From assembly GCA_000727475.1 (NCBI GenBank), contig KL647322.1:807975-871974 (forward strand): 64,000 nucleotides of DNA, given 5' to 3'. Each line of letters opens with the position of its first letter. Positions within the stretch are counted from its first letter, which is position 1. The DNA is from Sarcocystis neurona. Its lineage: Eukaryota > Apicomplexa > Conoidasida > Eucoccidiorida > Sarcocystidae. This document shows, in pieces, positions 46,969-58,700 of the stretch. Under the pieces are notes generated by a model that did no database searches, had not been told where the DNA came from, and was given only the letters and a program-made list of their open reading frames with translations. The position numbers and the translations under genes are program-made.

Positions 46969-48333
46969 GTACGTTGCGACGCTGCTGCTGCTGTGCTTAC
47001 GTTCGCGCGCTTGCCTCCTCTACATTCCGAGATATTAAACTGTCTCACCATTTGCGTCGCACCCTACTCACTCCGCCTGTGCCTTCACCCTGGCTGAAGA
47101 TACGTCAAAAGGCAGTTTTGTCTCTCCACATACCGCTACGCGTAGGCGTGCACGACTCCGCATCACAACGTATTTCTCGTATGAAAACTCGAACGCTTCA
47201 CTCCTATAGTTTCTGTGAAGGTTGTACTGGCCAGCTCCTGACGTCGTACCGTAACAAAGAAACCCAGCAGCAGATGCTCAGGACTCTGAACGTACTACGT
47301 AACATGGGGTGTGCCTTACGTATGAGTGTGGGCATAGATGGGGACGGATGTGTGTGTGCCCGCGGGTATGCTGAGACGAGTGTATGCAAATGCACGTGTG
47401 AAGCAGCACGTGCCTGCAACTTGGCCTGCGTTCTGCAGAGGCATGTATATGAAAAGAAGTGTGTGTCGCTGAACCTGTGTTAATATATATGGGCGAGTAA
47501 TACGGACGGCAGGTCCTTCGCTGTACGGACAGCGCAACGCGACGCGCCGGGGCGTCATAAATCGATGCCGCATGCATGCGCCTGCCTGTTTACATTTACT
47601 GGGAAGGCGTGTATCGACGGATATTCGTATGTGCGTCCACTGCTACACGCATTTGTTAACGCATGCCCATTCACCGATAGGCGGGCCTGGGTACATGCGC
47701 AGAGGCCCACGCGTGTGTGTATCTCTTCTTCTGTGGGCCTCTCAGCTTTACCTGGGCATGCGCATGTGTGTATGTGTGTGTACATACATGCTAATATACG
47801 GGTATACATATATATATGTGTAGATGCGTCTCTCCCTGGGTAGGCCGTCCTGGCCTCGTCCGACGATTTTTCACTGCAAACTCTTTCACAAGCATGTATA
47901 CTTGTGCATCACTAGATGCGTGTATGTATGTATGTAAGCACGTATATGGCTTGTAAACCTGCATGCGTGGGGGTACGAGAAAAATGTAACCGCGGGGAGT
48001 TCTGATTCATGTGTGGACGTGCGCGTGGGCACACTTGCAGCGTAGGCCTCGCATGCATGCAGGAAAGGCGGCCCGGCGCCTGCGGCAGGCGGGGGAGTTT
48101 CCACATTCATGACCGTTCAGGCCAGTTCGCTTTTAGCTGCATGCAGTGACGTAGCATTCTTCTTCGGCAGACACTTCGCATGCATGCCTGGGAAACCTAC
48201 GCACGTCTCTTGCGTCCACCACTGTTGCTGCCGAAAGCCCGCCGCGCCTTCTGCATCCTACGCGACATCCTTCTCCATAAAAGTGCCGGCAACGTGTCTT
48301 CCTCATCTTCCCGACGTCTTTCGGCAGTGTGTT

Positions 48334-48670
48334 TATACAGCCTACATACGTAGGAATTCATATATGTGTGTATGTAGAGGTAAGTTCACGCATACGTGTA
48401 TGCTTCTATCCAGCTTTTGATATCCATTTTCATTACATCTACATAGCCTACATGAATGACATTACTATCATTCATATATATAAATGTGTGTGTATACGTG
48501 TGTAGATACAGTTAACTAAATGCAAGCGTGTATGCCTCTCTGTCTACTTCCCGGTGTCCATGTGCGTTAAGTCTATACAGCCTACATAACTAGTAATATA
48601 ATTCATATATATATATATATATGTGCAAACATATATATGTATACATGTAGATACAGTAAGTAGATGGGTG
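48334..48670. repeat. Three diverged units, ~106 and ~134 bp apart
   Basis: Units starting near 48334, 48440 and 48574 each begin with TATACAGCCTACATA or TACATAGCCTACATG. Each continues through an ATTCATATATAT block and ends near GTGTAGATACAGT or TGTAGATACAGT. Differences are mostly in the AT microsatellite length. Confidence 0.8.
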
Positions 48671-49209
48671 TACGCGTATGTGTCGACTTGAGTCGCCTTT
48701 TTCCATTGCGTCTACGGCGCCCGGTTTCGTAGTACGCAGCACGGGGGAATCCTTTGCAGCTGCGAGCAACTTTTTGTGTGCGCGTGTTGGGAAGCTTAGA
48801 ATAGCTCACAAATCTTAAAATATGTAACACGTGGAAGGGTCGCAAATACTGATTCCTTCGCGTGAAGTCCTACTGCGTCGTCTTTGAACTGGCGCTGCAT
48901 GCGCGACTGCAGGAAGCGACCCTCGAACCGGTACCTAGATGCGTATATACATTTGCTTGCATTATATATATGTGTAGTCTGCAGAAGACTTGTAGTTCTG
49001 GAAGCGACAGGGGGGAAGCAGAAGTCCGTGGAGCTGTCCCCGCTCGCCGGGAGATGAGTGACATGCAGCTCTCCTATGACTTTCCGCCAGTCTCTGTCCT
49101 ACGACGACCGCCGAAGACGTCTTTTCTTTTGCGTGCTGCTTTCTTCGTTCGCCCCTGAACGTTTTCTCTCCATATCCGTTGCTGCATTTTCTGTTTGAAA
49201 CAACGCGTC

Positions 49210-49530
49210 TTGCTGCAGACAAGAACTACTTGCTCTGCATGCACACGTGTTCCTGTCTTGCACCCGCTGTTGCTGCATGCGTGGTACACTTCCTCTGCTG
49301 CTGCACGCGTGCCCCGCGACTAGCTGCTGCTGCAGCATACACACCGTCCCCCTCTACTGCCGCGTGCGTTCAACGCAGCAGGCGTACCAGTGCTGCAACC
49401 CCGCATGCATTCCGTCGTTCACTGCAGCAGGCGTACAAGCGCTGCTACGTTGCATGCATGCCGCCGCGTACTGCAGCAGTTGCACTCCTGCGGCACACAT
49501 GCGGTCTTCTGCTGTCGCGTGCATAAGACT
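49210..49530. repeat. Degenerate ~50-bp GCATGC-rich tandem repeat
   Basis: Repeated blocks of CTGCAGCAGGCGTAC, GCTGC and GCATGCAT recur from about 49,230 to 49,520 with diverged spacing of about 50-60 bases. No preferred frame. Confidence 0.65.
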
Positions 49531-49780
49531 AGGGGTACGTCGTCTTTTACTGCTGCCGCATGCGCAGAGCCTCGTCCTCCCCACTACGCACCGGTGCTGC
49601 GCGGACACACCTGTTCTGTGATGCTTTTTTGCATGCGTACCGCTGGCTGCTGCAGCAGCGCGCGACGACGGTTTCTTCAGGAGCGTCTCAAGTTGCAGCG
49701 TGTGAACGAGGAGTATAGCTGTTGTCTCTGGGTGCTTGCATGCGGGGTGCAGGCAAGAAGAGAAAGGAAAAGTGGTGCAG

Positions 49781-52700
49781 GTGTGTACGGAAGTTGAGAG
49801 ATTGCGAGCCCTGCTGCAACCGCTTGTTGCTACGTTAATTACTGTGACGGCTCTGTACCACCCGCTGCTTCAGCAGCTCCCCGGCAGCTCTCGCGCCGTC
49901 CTCTTCGCCAAAATGTAAGCGCGTGCAACAGCTGCTGGCCTAAGGAACAGAGCAGCAACCGCTGCAGGCGGCAGGTACACACACGGACACAGCAGCAGCA
50001 GCAGGTAGCCCCGTATTGGAGCAGCAACCGCAGCAGGCTGCAGACACAGACACACGTACAGCAGCAGCAGCAGGTGGGCAGCAAGACACGTGCTCGTCCA
50101 TACGCTGTGCGTGTCGTGTGCGTCTCTTCACACCCGCATGTAGATAAACAGCTCCGACGACACCTATGTATTAGCCCGCTGTAGGAAGACTCTTCTCGAA
50201 GCTCTGCGACGAGATTCATAAACACTTCCTCCCCGCCATATATATGCACGTCTTTCTTCTCCTGGAAGAGTCCTAGTTTTCTTCCCTCCGTATATGTGTA
50301 GGGTGATATCTATATATTATCCCGATGTAGGGAGACTCACACCGAAGCTCTGCGACGAAAAACTATGAACGTTCCCTCTCCACTGTACACATATAGAAAT
50401 TTTGTGTTCTCCTGCAAAAGTCCGCGTGTGCTTCCTTCGTGTCTGCGTACGTGTGTGGATGTAACTCTGCTGCTCTCATCAGGAACGTCTTTGTCTGTGT
50501 ATATGTGGGGTGGCGCAGCTGCATCTACGTGGAAGTCCTGTCTGCCTCCTTCGCATGTGCGTCCGTGATCAAGAAGTACTTCAAGCAGCTGCGGCCGTCC
50601 ATGTTCACGTTTCTCCTCCTTTTCCACATCTTTGCCGCCGTCGGACTTTTGCTGCTGTTGACACATCCGCTGCGGTGGCGCCTTTTCTTCGAGGTGAGCA
50701 GCGTTTTCCCTGTGCTGCTGCTGTTGCTGCTGCTGGCCTGGACTCTCCCGCGCTTGTGCCCGACTCTTTTTCTGCTGCTTCGTAGCTGCTGGTCTTCGTG
50801 TGAAGCCTTTCTTCGCTGAAGCGGTGCTTCTGCTTCTCTTCGATCACTTCTCTTTCCATGCGGGTGCTGCTGTCTACTTTTTTTTTTCATACTTTCTCAA
50901 CTCTTCTTCCTACTTCTTCGCTGCTTCCATCGCTCCCTGTGCTGCTGCTGCGCCTCCTCTGTTTCTTCTCGTTTTCTCTGTGCTGCTGCTCTGCTGCTGC
51001 TGCTGCTGCTCTGCTGCTGCTGCTGCTCTGCTGCTGCTTGTGTGTTTCCCCCCTTCGTGTTGCTGCGGCTGCGTTGCGTTGCCGCTGTTGCCCCGGTGCC
51101 CTCTTTCTCTTGTGTTTCTTTGTTGCTGTTGCCGCTCTGCTCCCTGTTCTACTGGCTGCTGCAGGTCGATCCTCGCGTTCTACGTTGCTGCTGTGCTGCT
51201 GCGCTTCTTTTGCATCCTCTCGCTTTTCTTTCGTCTGAGGCTGCTATCTACGCACAGGCCTCTTCCTCTGTTGCTGCTGCCATCCGTCGATTCTTGTTTC
51301 TCCTGCAATGCTCCTGCTGTTGCTGCTGTCTGCGTCACGCCTGCTACTGTGTGGCGTCCCTACTGCGGGTGGTGCTGCTCCGGCTCCGGCCGCTGGTTCA
51401 GACGCGCCCACTGCCAGCCCTTCCGTCCCGTGCTGCTTCTGCTGCTCAAGAAGAAGGAAGCGAGGGACTCCTACTGCTGCTTTGACATTGCGGTGCAGCC
51501 GTTGTAAAGACTGCTTGTACACGGCGGCGGGACCACATGCTGCCGTTGCTTGTGCTGCTGCTGCTGCTGCTAATGCTGCACGCGCCGCTGCTTTCTTCTC
51601 CTGCTTCTCTCCGATGCGTGCGCTGCACGCTGGTGCTCGCGGTGCTGTTGCTGCTTTCAGTGCGGCACTTGGAGCCGCTGTTTTCCACGCTTCTCTGCGG
51701 TTCGTGAGGTGCGTCCTCCTGCTGCATCTCTGCTCGTGCTGCTGCTGCTGCACGCGCGCGCGGCCCCTCTTTTGCTGCCTCTATGCGGTCTCGAGGCGCT
51801 TGCTGCGGCTGCTGCCATCGGACCTCTGACGGTTACGCGTTTCCCAATGCTGGTGCTGGTGCTGCTGCTTCTGCCGGCCACGTGTTGCCTCTCTCTGCTT
51901 CTGCGATTCTGCTGCTGCTGACTTGTGCGGGGTGCTGCTCTGTCCTGCGCAGGTGTACGGCTTGTACGTAGTAACAGGGCTTGGCATCACCTGCGGAGCG
52001 CACCGTCTATGGGCGCACCGCTCGTACAAGGCAGGGCTGCCCTATCGCTGCGTCATGCTGCTGCTAAATTCTGTTGCAAACCAAGGCAGCATCTATCACT
52101 GGGTACGGCTGCTGTCGTTCTCTTCTTTCCCTGGATATGCGCCCCATCTCTTCTCCTGCTACTCTTCGTCTCCTTCTCCGTCTGCCGCCCTACAATATTT
52201 CTTTGCGACACAAGGACCCGTCCTGTGTCTCTGCGTCTGTCTAGATTCCTGTGTAATGCGTATGTGTGTATGTATTGTACGTATGTATGGATGGGTATAT
52301 ATATATATATGTGTATGTATGTGTATGTATATGTATGTGTATCTATATGTATGTAGGTATCCAACGTATGTATGTATGGCACGAAGGTATGTATGTGTGT
52401 ATCTATATGTGTGTATGTACGTGTGTGTCTGGGTACGTATGTATATGTATGTATGTGTGTGGAGGTATGTAATATATGTATGTATGGCACGCATGCATAT
52501 GTATGTCTCTGTATGTATGTGGATATGTATATGTGTGTATGTGATGCATGTATGTAGATATTTAATATATGTACGTATGGCACACGTGTGGATGGATGTT
52601 TGTATATGTATATATGTGTGTATGTATCCACGTACACGTATGGATCTATATGTATGTATGTGTATGTATGTATATGTGGTGAATGTATGTGCGTCCGTGC

Positions 52701-55700
52701 AGGTAAGTATGTAACGTATATAATGGGTATGTATGTGTGTCTCTGTCTCCGTGTCTTCTTCTTGAGAACAAATTTGAACAGATTTCTCCTGTCCGTTGAG
52801 TCCTTTGCCACTTGGTGTTCCACCTTCTCCTCTCCTTCGCTGCTGCGCGCCTTCTCTGCCCTTCCTCTCCTACACATATCTGCACGCGTATAGGTCTGCG
52901 ACGTCATTACAGGCACCTGCATGTTTGTGGCAAAGTTTGGCGGAGCCGCACAAGGCTGAAACACTCTCGCACGGACAAATTTACTAACTTCTTTATATCC
53001 AAGCTTTTGTACGTGTCGGCTTACCGTCTCTCTCTCTCTATACATGTATACACCCATACGAATATGTGTACGGTTTCTTCTTTTCTTAGTGAAACTGCTG
53101 TGCGTCTTGATGTAGAGCCCTGGTCGGAGGTACATCCTATGGATATGTATACACACACGTGTGCACACGTCCAACCCCCTCTGTCTTTTTCTTCCTTTCT
53201 CCGTCTCTCCCCCCGTGTGTCTCCCCGTCTCCCCCCCCTCTGCGTGTCTCCCCGTCTCCCTCTGTGTGGCTCCCACACACCTCCCTCGGTGTGTCTCCCC
53301 GTCTCCCCCTCCCTGTGTGTCTCCCCCCGTCTCCCCCGTGTGTCTCCCCGTCTCCCTCTGTGTGTGTCTCCCCCTCTCTGCGTGTCTCCCCCCGTGTGTC
53401 TCCCCGTCTCCCTCTCTTACTCGCTGTCTCCGTTTCTTCCTCGCCGTCTCTCGCTCGTTATACATATTTGTACAGTGGTGGAGCACGCATGAACGCGGGC
53501 ATGCTCGCTGTGCCAAGTAGAGATACAGACCCGCTGTTGATCTACGAAGTTCTCAATAACATAGAAGCGGACACACTTTGACGAATACGCAAAGGTGTGA
53601 ACTTGGGAGAGACCTGAAAGCTTCTTTCTGCGACGCGTTGTCTCAAGTAATTCTTCCTCTACCCACGAGGGCGCATGCATAGGAACGTTTGTGTCTATAT
53701 ACAAACTCGTGTCTCTGTCTGTGTGTCTGTGTGTGTGTGTGTCTAGGTTGTTCTTGTATATGTATATATATGTGTGTATGTATATATATGTGTGGATGTG
53801 TAGGCACGTGTAGACGGACGTCTCCTGGCCAAGACAGTGACTCGTCCTTTACGAAAGGTTCTATCTGTATACATTCGTGTATATATATTGTAGAGATTGT
53901 CGAGCACGTGTTTACGGACACGGCACCTCACGTGAGCAGACGCGGTTGTTGATAACCTGCATATGTGTGGTTATATTTATACGTCTTTCCACGAGCAAAA
54001 CGGATGCGTATCCGTTCGTAGATATATATCTGTCTGTGTGTGTCCCTGTCCGTGCGTGTGTCTCTATCTATATATGTATTGTGCCGGTAAAATGAACGCC
54101 CATACGTATATAGATATGCGTTCCTGTGTGTCTCTGTGTGTATCTCTCCATACATATATTTCTGCCGGTCAAGTGAGTGCCTATACGTACATATATATGT
54201 GTGTGTCTGTATATATATGTGTGTGTGTCTCTGTATATATGTGTGTGTATCTCTGTATATATGTGTGTGTCTCTGTATATATGTGTGTGTCTGTCTCTGT
54301 CTGTGTGTGTATTTCTACCGGTAAAGTGAGTGGGTAGACATGCATATGTGCGTGTCTCTCTTCTTCGCTCTCTCTTTCTGTGTAGACATGCATGCGCCTG
54401 TACGAATATTTGCGTGTGTGCGCGTGTGTCTCCGTGGCTGCGGCTCTTCTTCGCGGGGCGTCTGTGCCTCGTGTAAGCGCGTGGACGCCTTTTCGATCAA
54501 ACACAAGACAGCAGGACTCGCGAAAGGCGAATGTGCTTGCTGTCGCATGCAGGCAAGAGACCACCGCGTCCACCACAAACACTCGGACACAAAAGCAGAC
54601 CCGTACAACGCAACCCGAGGATTCTTCTACTCTCACGTGGGGTGGCTGCTGCTGAAGAAACCCGACGCTGTCAAACTTGCAGGTAGATGCTGCTGTCCTC
54701 GCCTCCGTCTCTCCGTCTCCCCTCCCACCGAGTCTGTCTTGCGTCTTCTCTTGTTCGCCTTGTCTGTGTGTGTGTTCCTCTTCCGCCCCGCCATCTTTTC
54801 CGGTCCTATTCCTCTCTTCAAAAAAAGTCACTCCCTGCCTTTTGCGGACGGCGTCCTGCACTTCTGCTGCCCTCCCGCCGGACGCAGGGGCCACAGTCAC
54901 CCTCTCTGTGTGCGTCTCTCCATACGCATGCACGTACATATATATGTGTCTGGGCGTCTAGAGGAGGATATGCAGGTCGGTGTGTATATGTGTGTATGTA
55001 GGTCTGTGCGTAGCATATATGGAGATATAAATAGGCGTCTACAGGATATATGTGTGCGGGTCTGTGTGCAGGTCTGTGTGCGGGTCTGTGTGCGGGTCTG
55101 TACCGATGTGCGTAGTACGTGTATACATATATATGTACATAGATATATCTGCGTGTATACGGTATACATATGTGTAGTCCTAGTACGTACATACATGAAT
55201 ACGCAGATATACGTCTGCGGGATACGCGTGTAGGTGTGTCTGTACGTACGTACGTATATAGGCTAGTATGGAATTATATATATGTAGTTGTAAAGAATCT
55301 GCGGTTGTGTGTCTGTACATTCATAGGTATAGATGCGTCATTATGGATATATGCCTACGCCTCTATAATATATATGTGTGTGGTTCTCTTGCTTCTCCAC
55401 GAAGTCGTGTATGCACGTCCTTTTGTATGTATGCATGCACGTATCTGTGTGTGTGTACATCGCTGCCGTCCTCCCTTGTCTTCCCGTTTTGTCTCGGTGT
55501 CTCGCGCCCGGCGTCTCGTCTCCTCCTCCCGTCTCCTCCTCCCGTCTCCCCCACCTTTCGCTCGCCGTCTCTTCTTCTGCGTCTCCCCCTTCCAATCCCT
55601 CGCGCCTCCCTTCCCTTCTTGTCTCTTTTGGTCGCCCCTGCCCTCTCTTTCGTTGTGACTGTCTTTGCAGAGGCCTTCATATATACTCGGATATACATGT

Positions 55701-58700
55701 ATATGTGTGTGTGTGTGTGTCTCCGTTCTGTCTTTCTGTTATACGTCTCCGTAACCTGCTGCTGCTCTTCTCTCATATGTGTGTCTGTTTCTTGTGTCTC
55801 TCCCTATCTACGTCCCTACTGTCATTTCTTCACGTGTGGCATGCACATGCGTCTCCGGTATACCGCCTCTACGTACACATGTATATCGAACAAATATATG
55901 TGTGTGTGTTTGGCGAGTGTTCCATATTTTTCGCCGAGTTCCTCTCTCCCCTTCTCGTGTGTGTTGTTTTGTGCTCTCCTGCTGCTGCGAGTGTCTTCCT
56001 TCCGCCACTTTTATGCGTCGCATGCATGCCCCCCGACCCCCCCTTCGTCCTGCGTTGTCTCGCTGCTGCTGCCTCTCCTTTTTGTCCATCCGCCACCATC
56101 CCAAGTCGCCTCTGCCGTCTTCGAGACGCCGCCGTGTTTTTTGTCGCGTCTCCCCGTCTGGCGGGCTCCCGTCTCTCCTTTGCCTTCCCCGTCTCCTCCG
56201 TCTCTTCCCTGCGCATGCCTGTGTCGCACTTTCCTCTTCTTTTGCGGCCCGCCTCTGGCTGCAGGTCAAGATATCGACTGCAACGACCTGCTGGTGGACG
56301 GCTGCGTCTCTCTTCAAAGGAAACTCGACCCGTGGTGGAACCAGTTCTTCTGCTTTGTCCTCCCCTCCCTCTACGGCTATTACGCCCACGACAACTTCTG
56401 GCTCGGCTTCTTCGTTCACGGTAGAAAACTTGTCTTTCGCTGTCTTTGCTGAGAAATTCTTCCCAGAGCATACATACGCTTCGCCTAGCCGTGCTGCGGG
56501 GACGCGTGAAGGAGGACGGCCCGTCTGCTGCTGCAGTTCCTGCTCTCCCCGCACCCGTGCCGCGCACGGCGCTAGCCGTGTCTCTCTGCTGCCTCCCGGC
56601 AGGGACAGCTGTTCTCTGCTGCTCTCTGATTGCACACGCGTGCATGCGTGCCTGTGTACTTCTTATGTATGTAGTCGCATCTCGGGTCTGCTGCTGCTGC
56701 CGCTTCTTCTGCCGTGTGGGCTTCTGCTGCTGGCGCGTCGCGCCGAATGCCGCACACACGCTTTACATGCTGCTCCTGTTTTTGCTGCTGCAACTGCTGC
56801 TGCGACAGAAGACTGCGAGGGTGAGGTACATGCGCGCGCTGCGTGCGGTTGGGAGTGTAGACAGTCCTGGCAAGAGGTCAAGCTTGCTGTACTGCATGCG
56901 CATGTATGTGTTGCGTCGAGAAATGTGGGTGTGTGGGTACGCATCTCACTTGCTGCTGCATTTCCTCTTGTGGGGCTGCTGATCTTCCACCTGCTTCTTT
57001 TTTGAGGCGCATGGGGAGGTTGCTACATGCGTGAGGATCTGCCAGCTTCTCTTTCTACCGTCGCTTTCTTTACGTCTGTCGCCTTTTGAGGTGGACACTT
57101 GTCTGCGCATGCATGTGTACCTGTATGCGCTTACATCCCCTTTCATAGTCAGGCATCTGTAAGAATTTTGCTGCTGCTGCTGTTGCTCCTTCCGCCGCTG
57201 CAGCTCCTTCATTTCTGCTGCTGCTGGCACCTCCGCTGCAGCTCCTTCATTTCTGCTACTGCCGCCTCGTTCTCAGTTCCGCCGCAGCTGCTTTTCTGCT
57301 GCTGCTGCTTCCGCCGCTGCTTCATCTCTGCAGCAGCTCTTCCCTTCCCGCCGCGGTTTCCTCCTCGTTCTCCGCTGCTGCTGCTTTCTCGCTTCTGCTG
57401 CCGCCTATGCTTCTTCAGTTCCGCGGCAGCTGCTTCGTCTCCACTACCTGCCCTGCCGCTTCATGGTGCCGTTGCTGCTGCGTCTTTGTTCTGCTGCTGC
57501 TGCCGCTGCGCGTCCTTGCTGCGCGGCTGCGCTGCTCTTCCCCTCCTCCTCCTCCTCTTCCTCTGCTGCTGCTGCTGCTCATTTTTCTTCGTCGCCGCGC
57601 TCCTCCTTCTCTCTGTCTGTCTCGGTTTCTGCGTCTCTCGCAGGGGCGCTGCGCTGGTGTGTAACGCTGCATGCGACGTGGACGGTGAACAGCGTCGCTC
57701 ATTTTTGGGGAGATCGTCCGTACAGGCCGGGCATTCGGCCTCGCGAGTCTCCGTTCACGGCGTTCGTTGCTAACGGAGAAGGCTGGCACAACTGGCACCA
57801 TCTCTATCCTTTTGACTACGCAACATCCGAAGGTGGCTTCTTTCAATATTATAACCCATCCAAGCTTGTATGTTTCTCTCACTTCCTTCTCTACATCTCT
57901 CTACATACATATATATATATGCAGCGACGCGTACTATACCCCTGCAAATTCTCCCTATATATATGCGTATATACATATGTGTGTATATGTATACAGAGAC
58001 GCATACTGGACGTCTCTTTATATCTCTTTCTCTCTGTTTCTATGTACGTAGAGGTGCACATGTATGTCTTCGGCCGGAGATAAATTCTTTCAGTACGATA
58101 CCCCATCCAATGTTATGTTTCTCTTCTTTCCCTACATATATATATAATGTATATATGTGTACATATATATATATGGAGAGAGAGAGAGAGATGCGTATTG
58201 GAGGCTTTTCTCTCTTTTCTTCCTGTATCTATCTATGTATGTGGAGGTGCACGTGTATATCTTCAAAGGTGCTTCTCTTCTCCGTTTTCAAGTCAATATA
58301 TATATAACGTATGTGTACACTTCGATACATTCGTACAGATATTTATATGTGGTTGCGTATGTATCTTCATAGAGATTCGTATATGTGTGGATTGTATATG
58401 TGCCTCTGTGTAGGTGGGTCGTGCGGGCTTTTGCTGCGTTCTCCTCCTTGAAGAGATGGATGAATATATGCGTAGTGCTTGTTGACTTCTTGTATAGTCA
58501 GCCGTCTTTACTGCCGCACACGTGTCTGCTTCTGTGTGGACGTGCACGCATGCGGGAAGAGTATCTGGAATATATACATATATATATATGTAGAGAAATA
58601 CATGTATACCCATATATATATATGTTGTATGTATGTATGTATTGAAGTAAACGTGCGTCGTCAATCGCTCCAATATCCTTTTCATTTGTTGTGTCTACTT

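Larger units (their letters stand above)
46969..49780. other. Repeat-bearing stretch, probably intronic or intergenic
   Basis: No exon recognised with confidence. It contains a TATG-type run (47,760-47,825), three related AT-rich units (48,334-48,670) and a degenerate Cys-frame repeat (49,210-49,530). A fragment at 49,053-49,100 (MSDMQLSYDFPPVSVLRR) has natural composition and could belong to a short exon, but it lacks a good donor. Confidence 0.4.

Noticed and set aside
52053..53516. 487-codon minus-strand frame with Arg/Glu/His/Thr-rich sequence
   Set aside because: It crosses a certain desaturase exon on the other strand and is made of TATG and CTCCC repeat translations.
55268..57005. Long overlapping frames of 350-410 codons on the plus strand
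   Set aside because: Only 56265-56420 is coding, shown by conserved desaturase sequence and splice sites; the rest is intronic repeat sequence.
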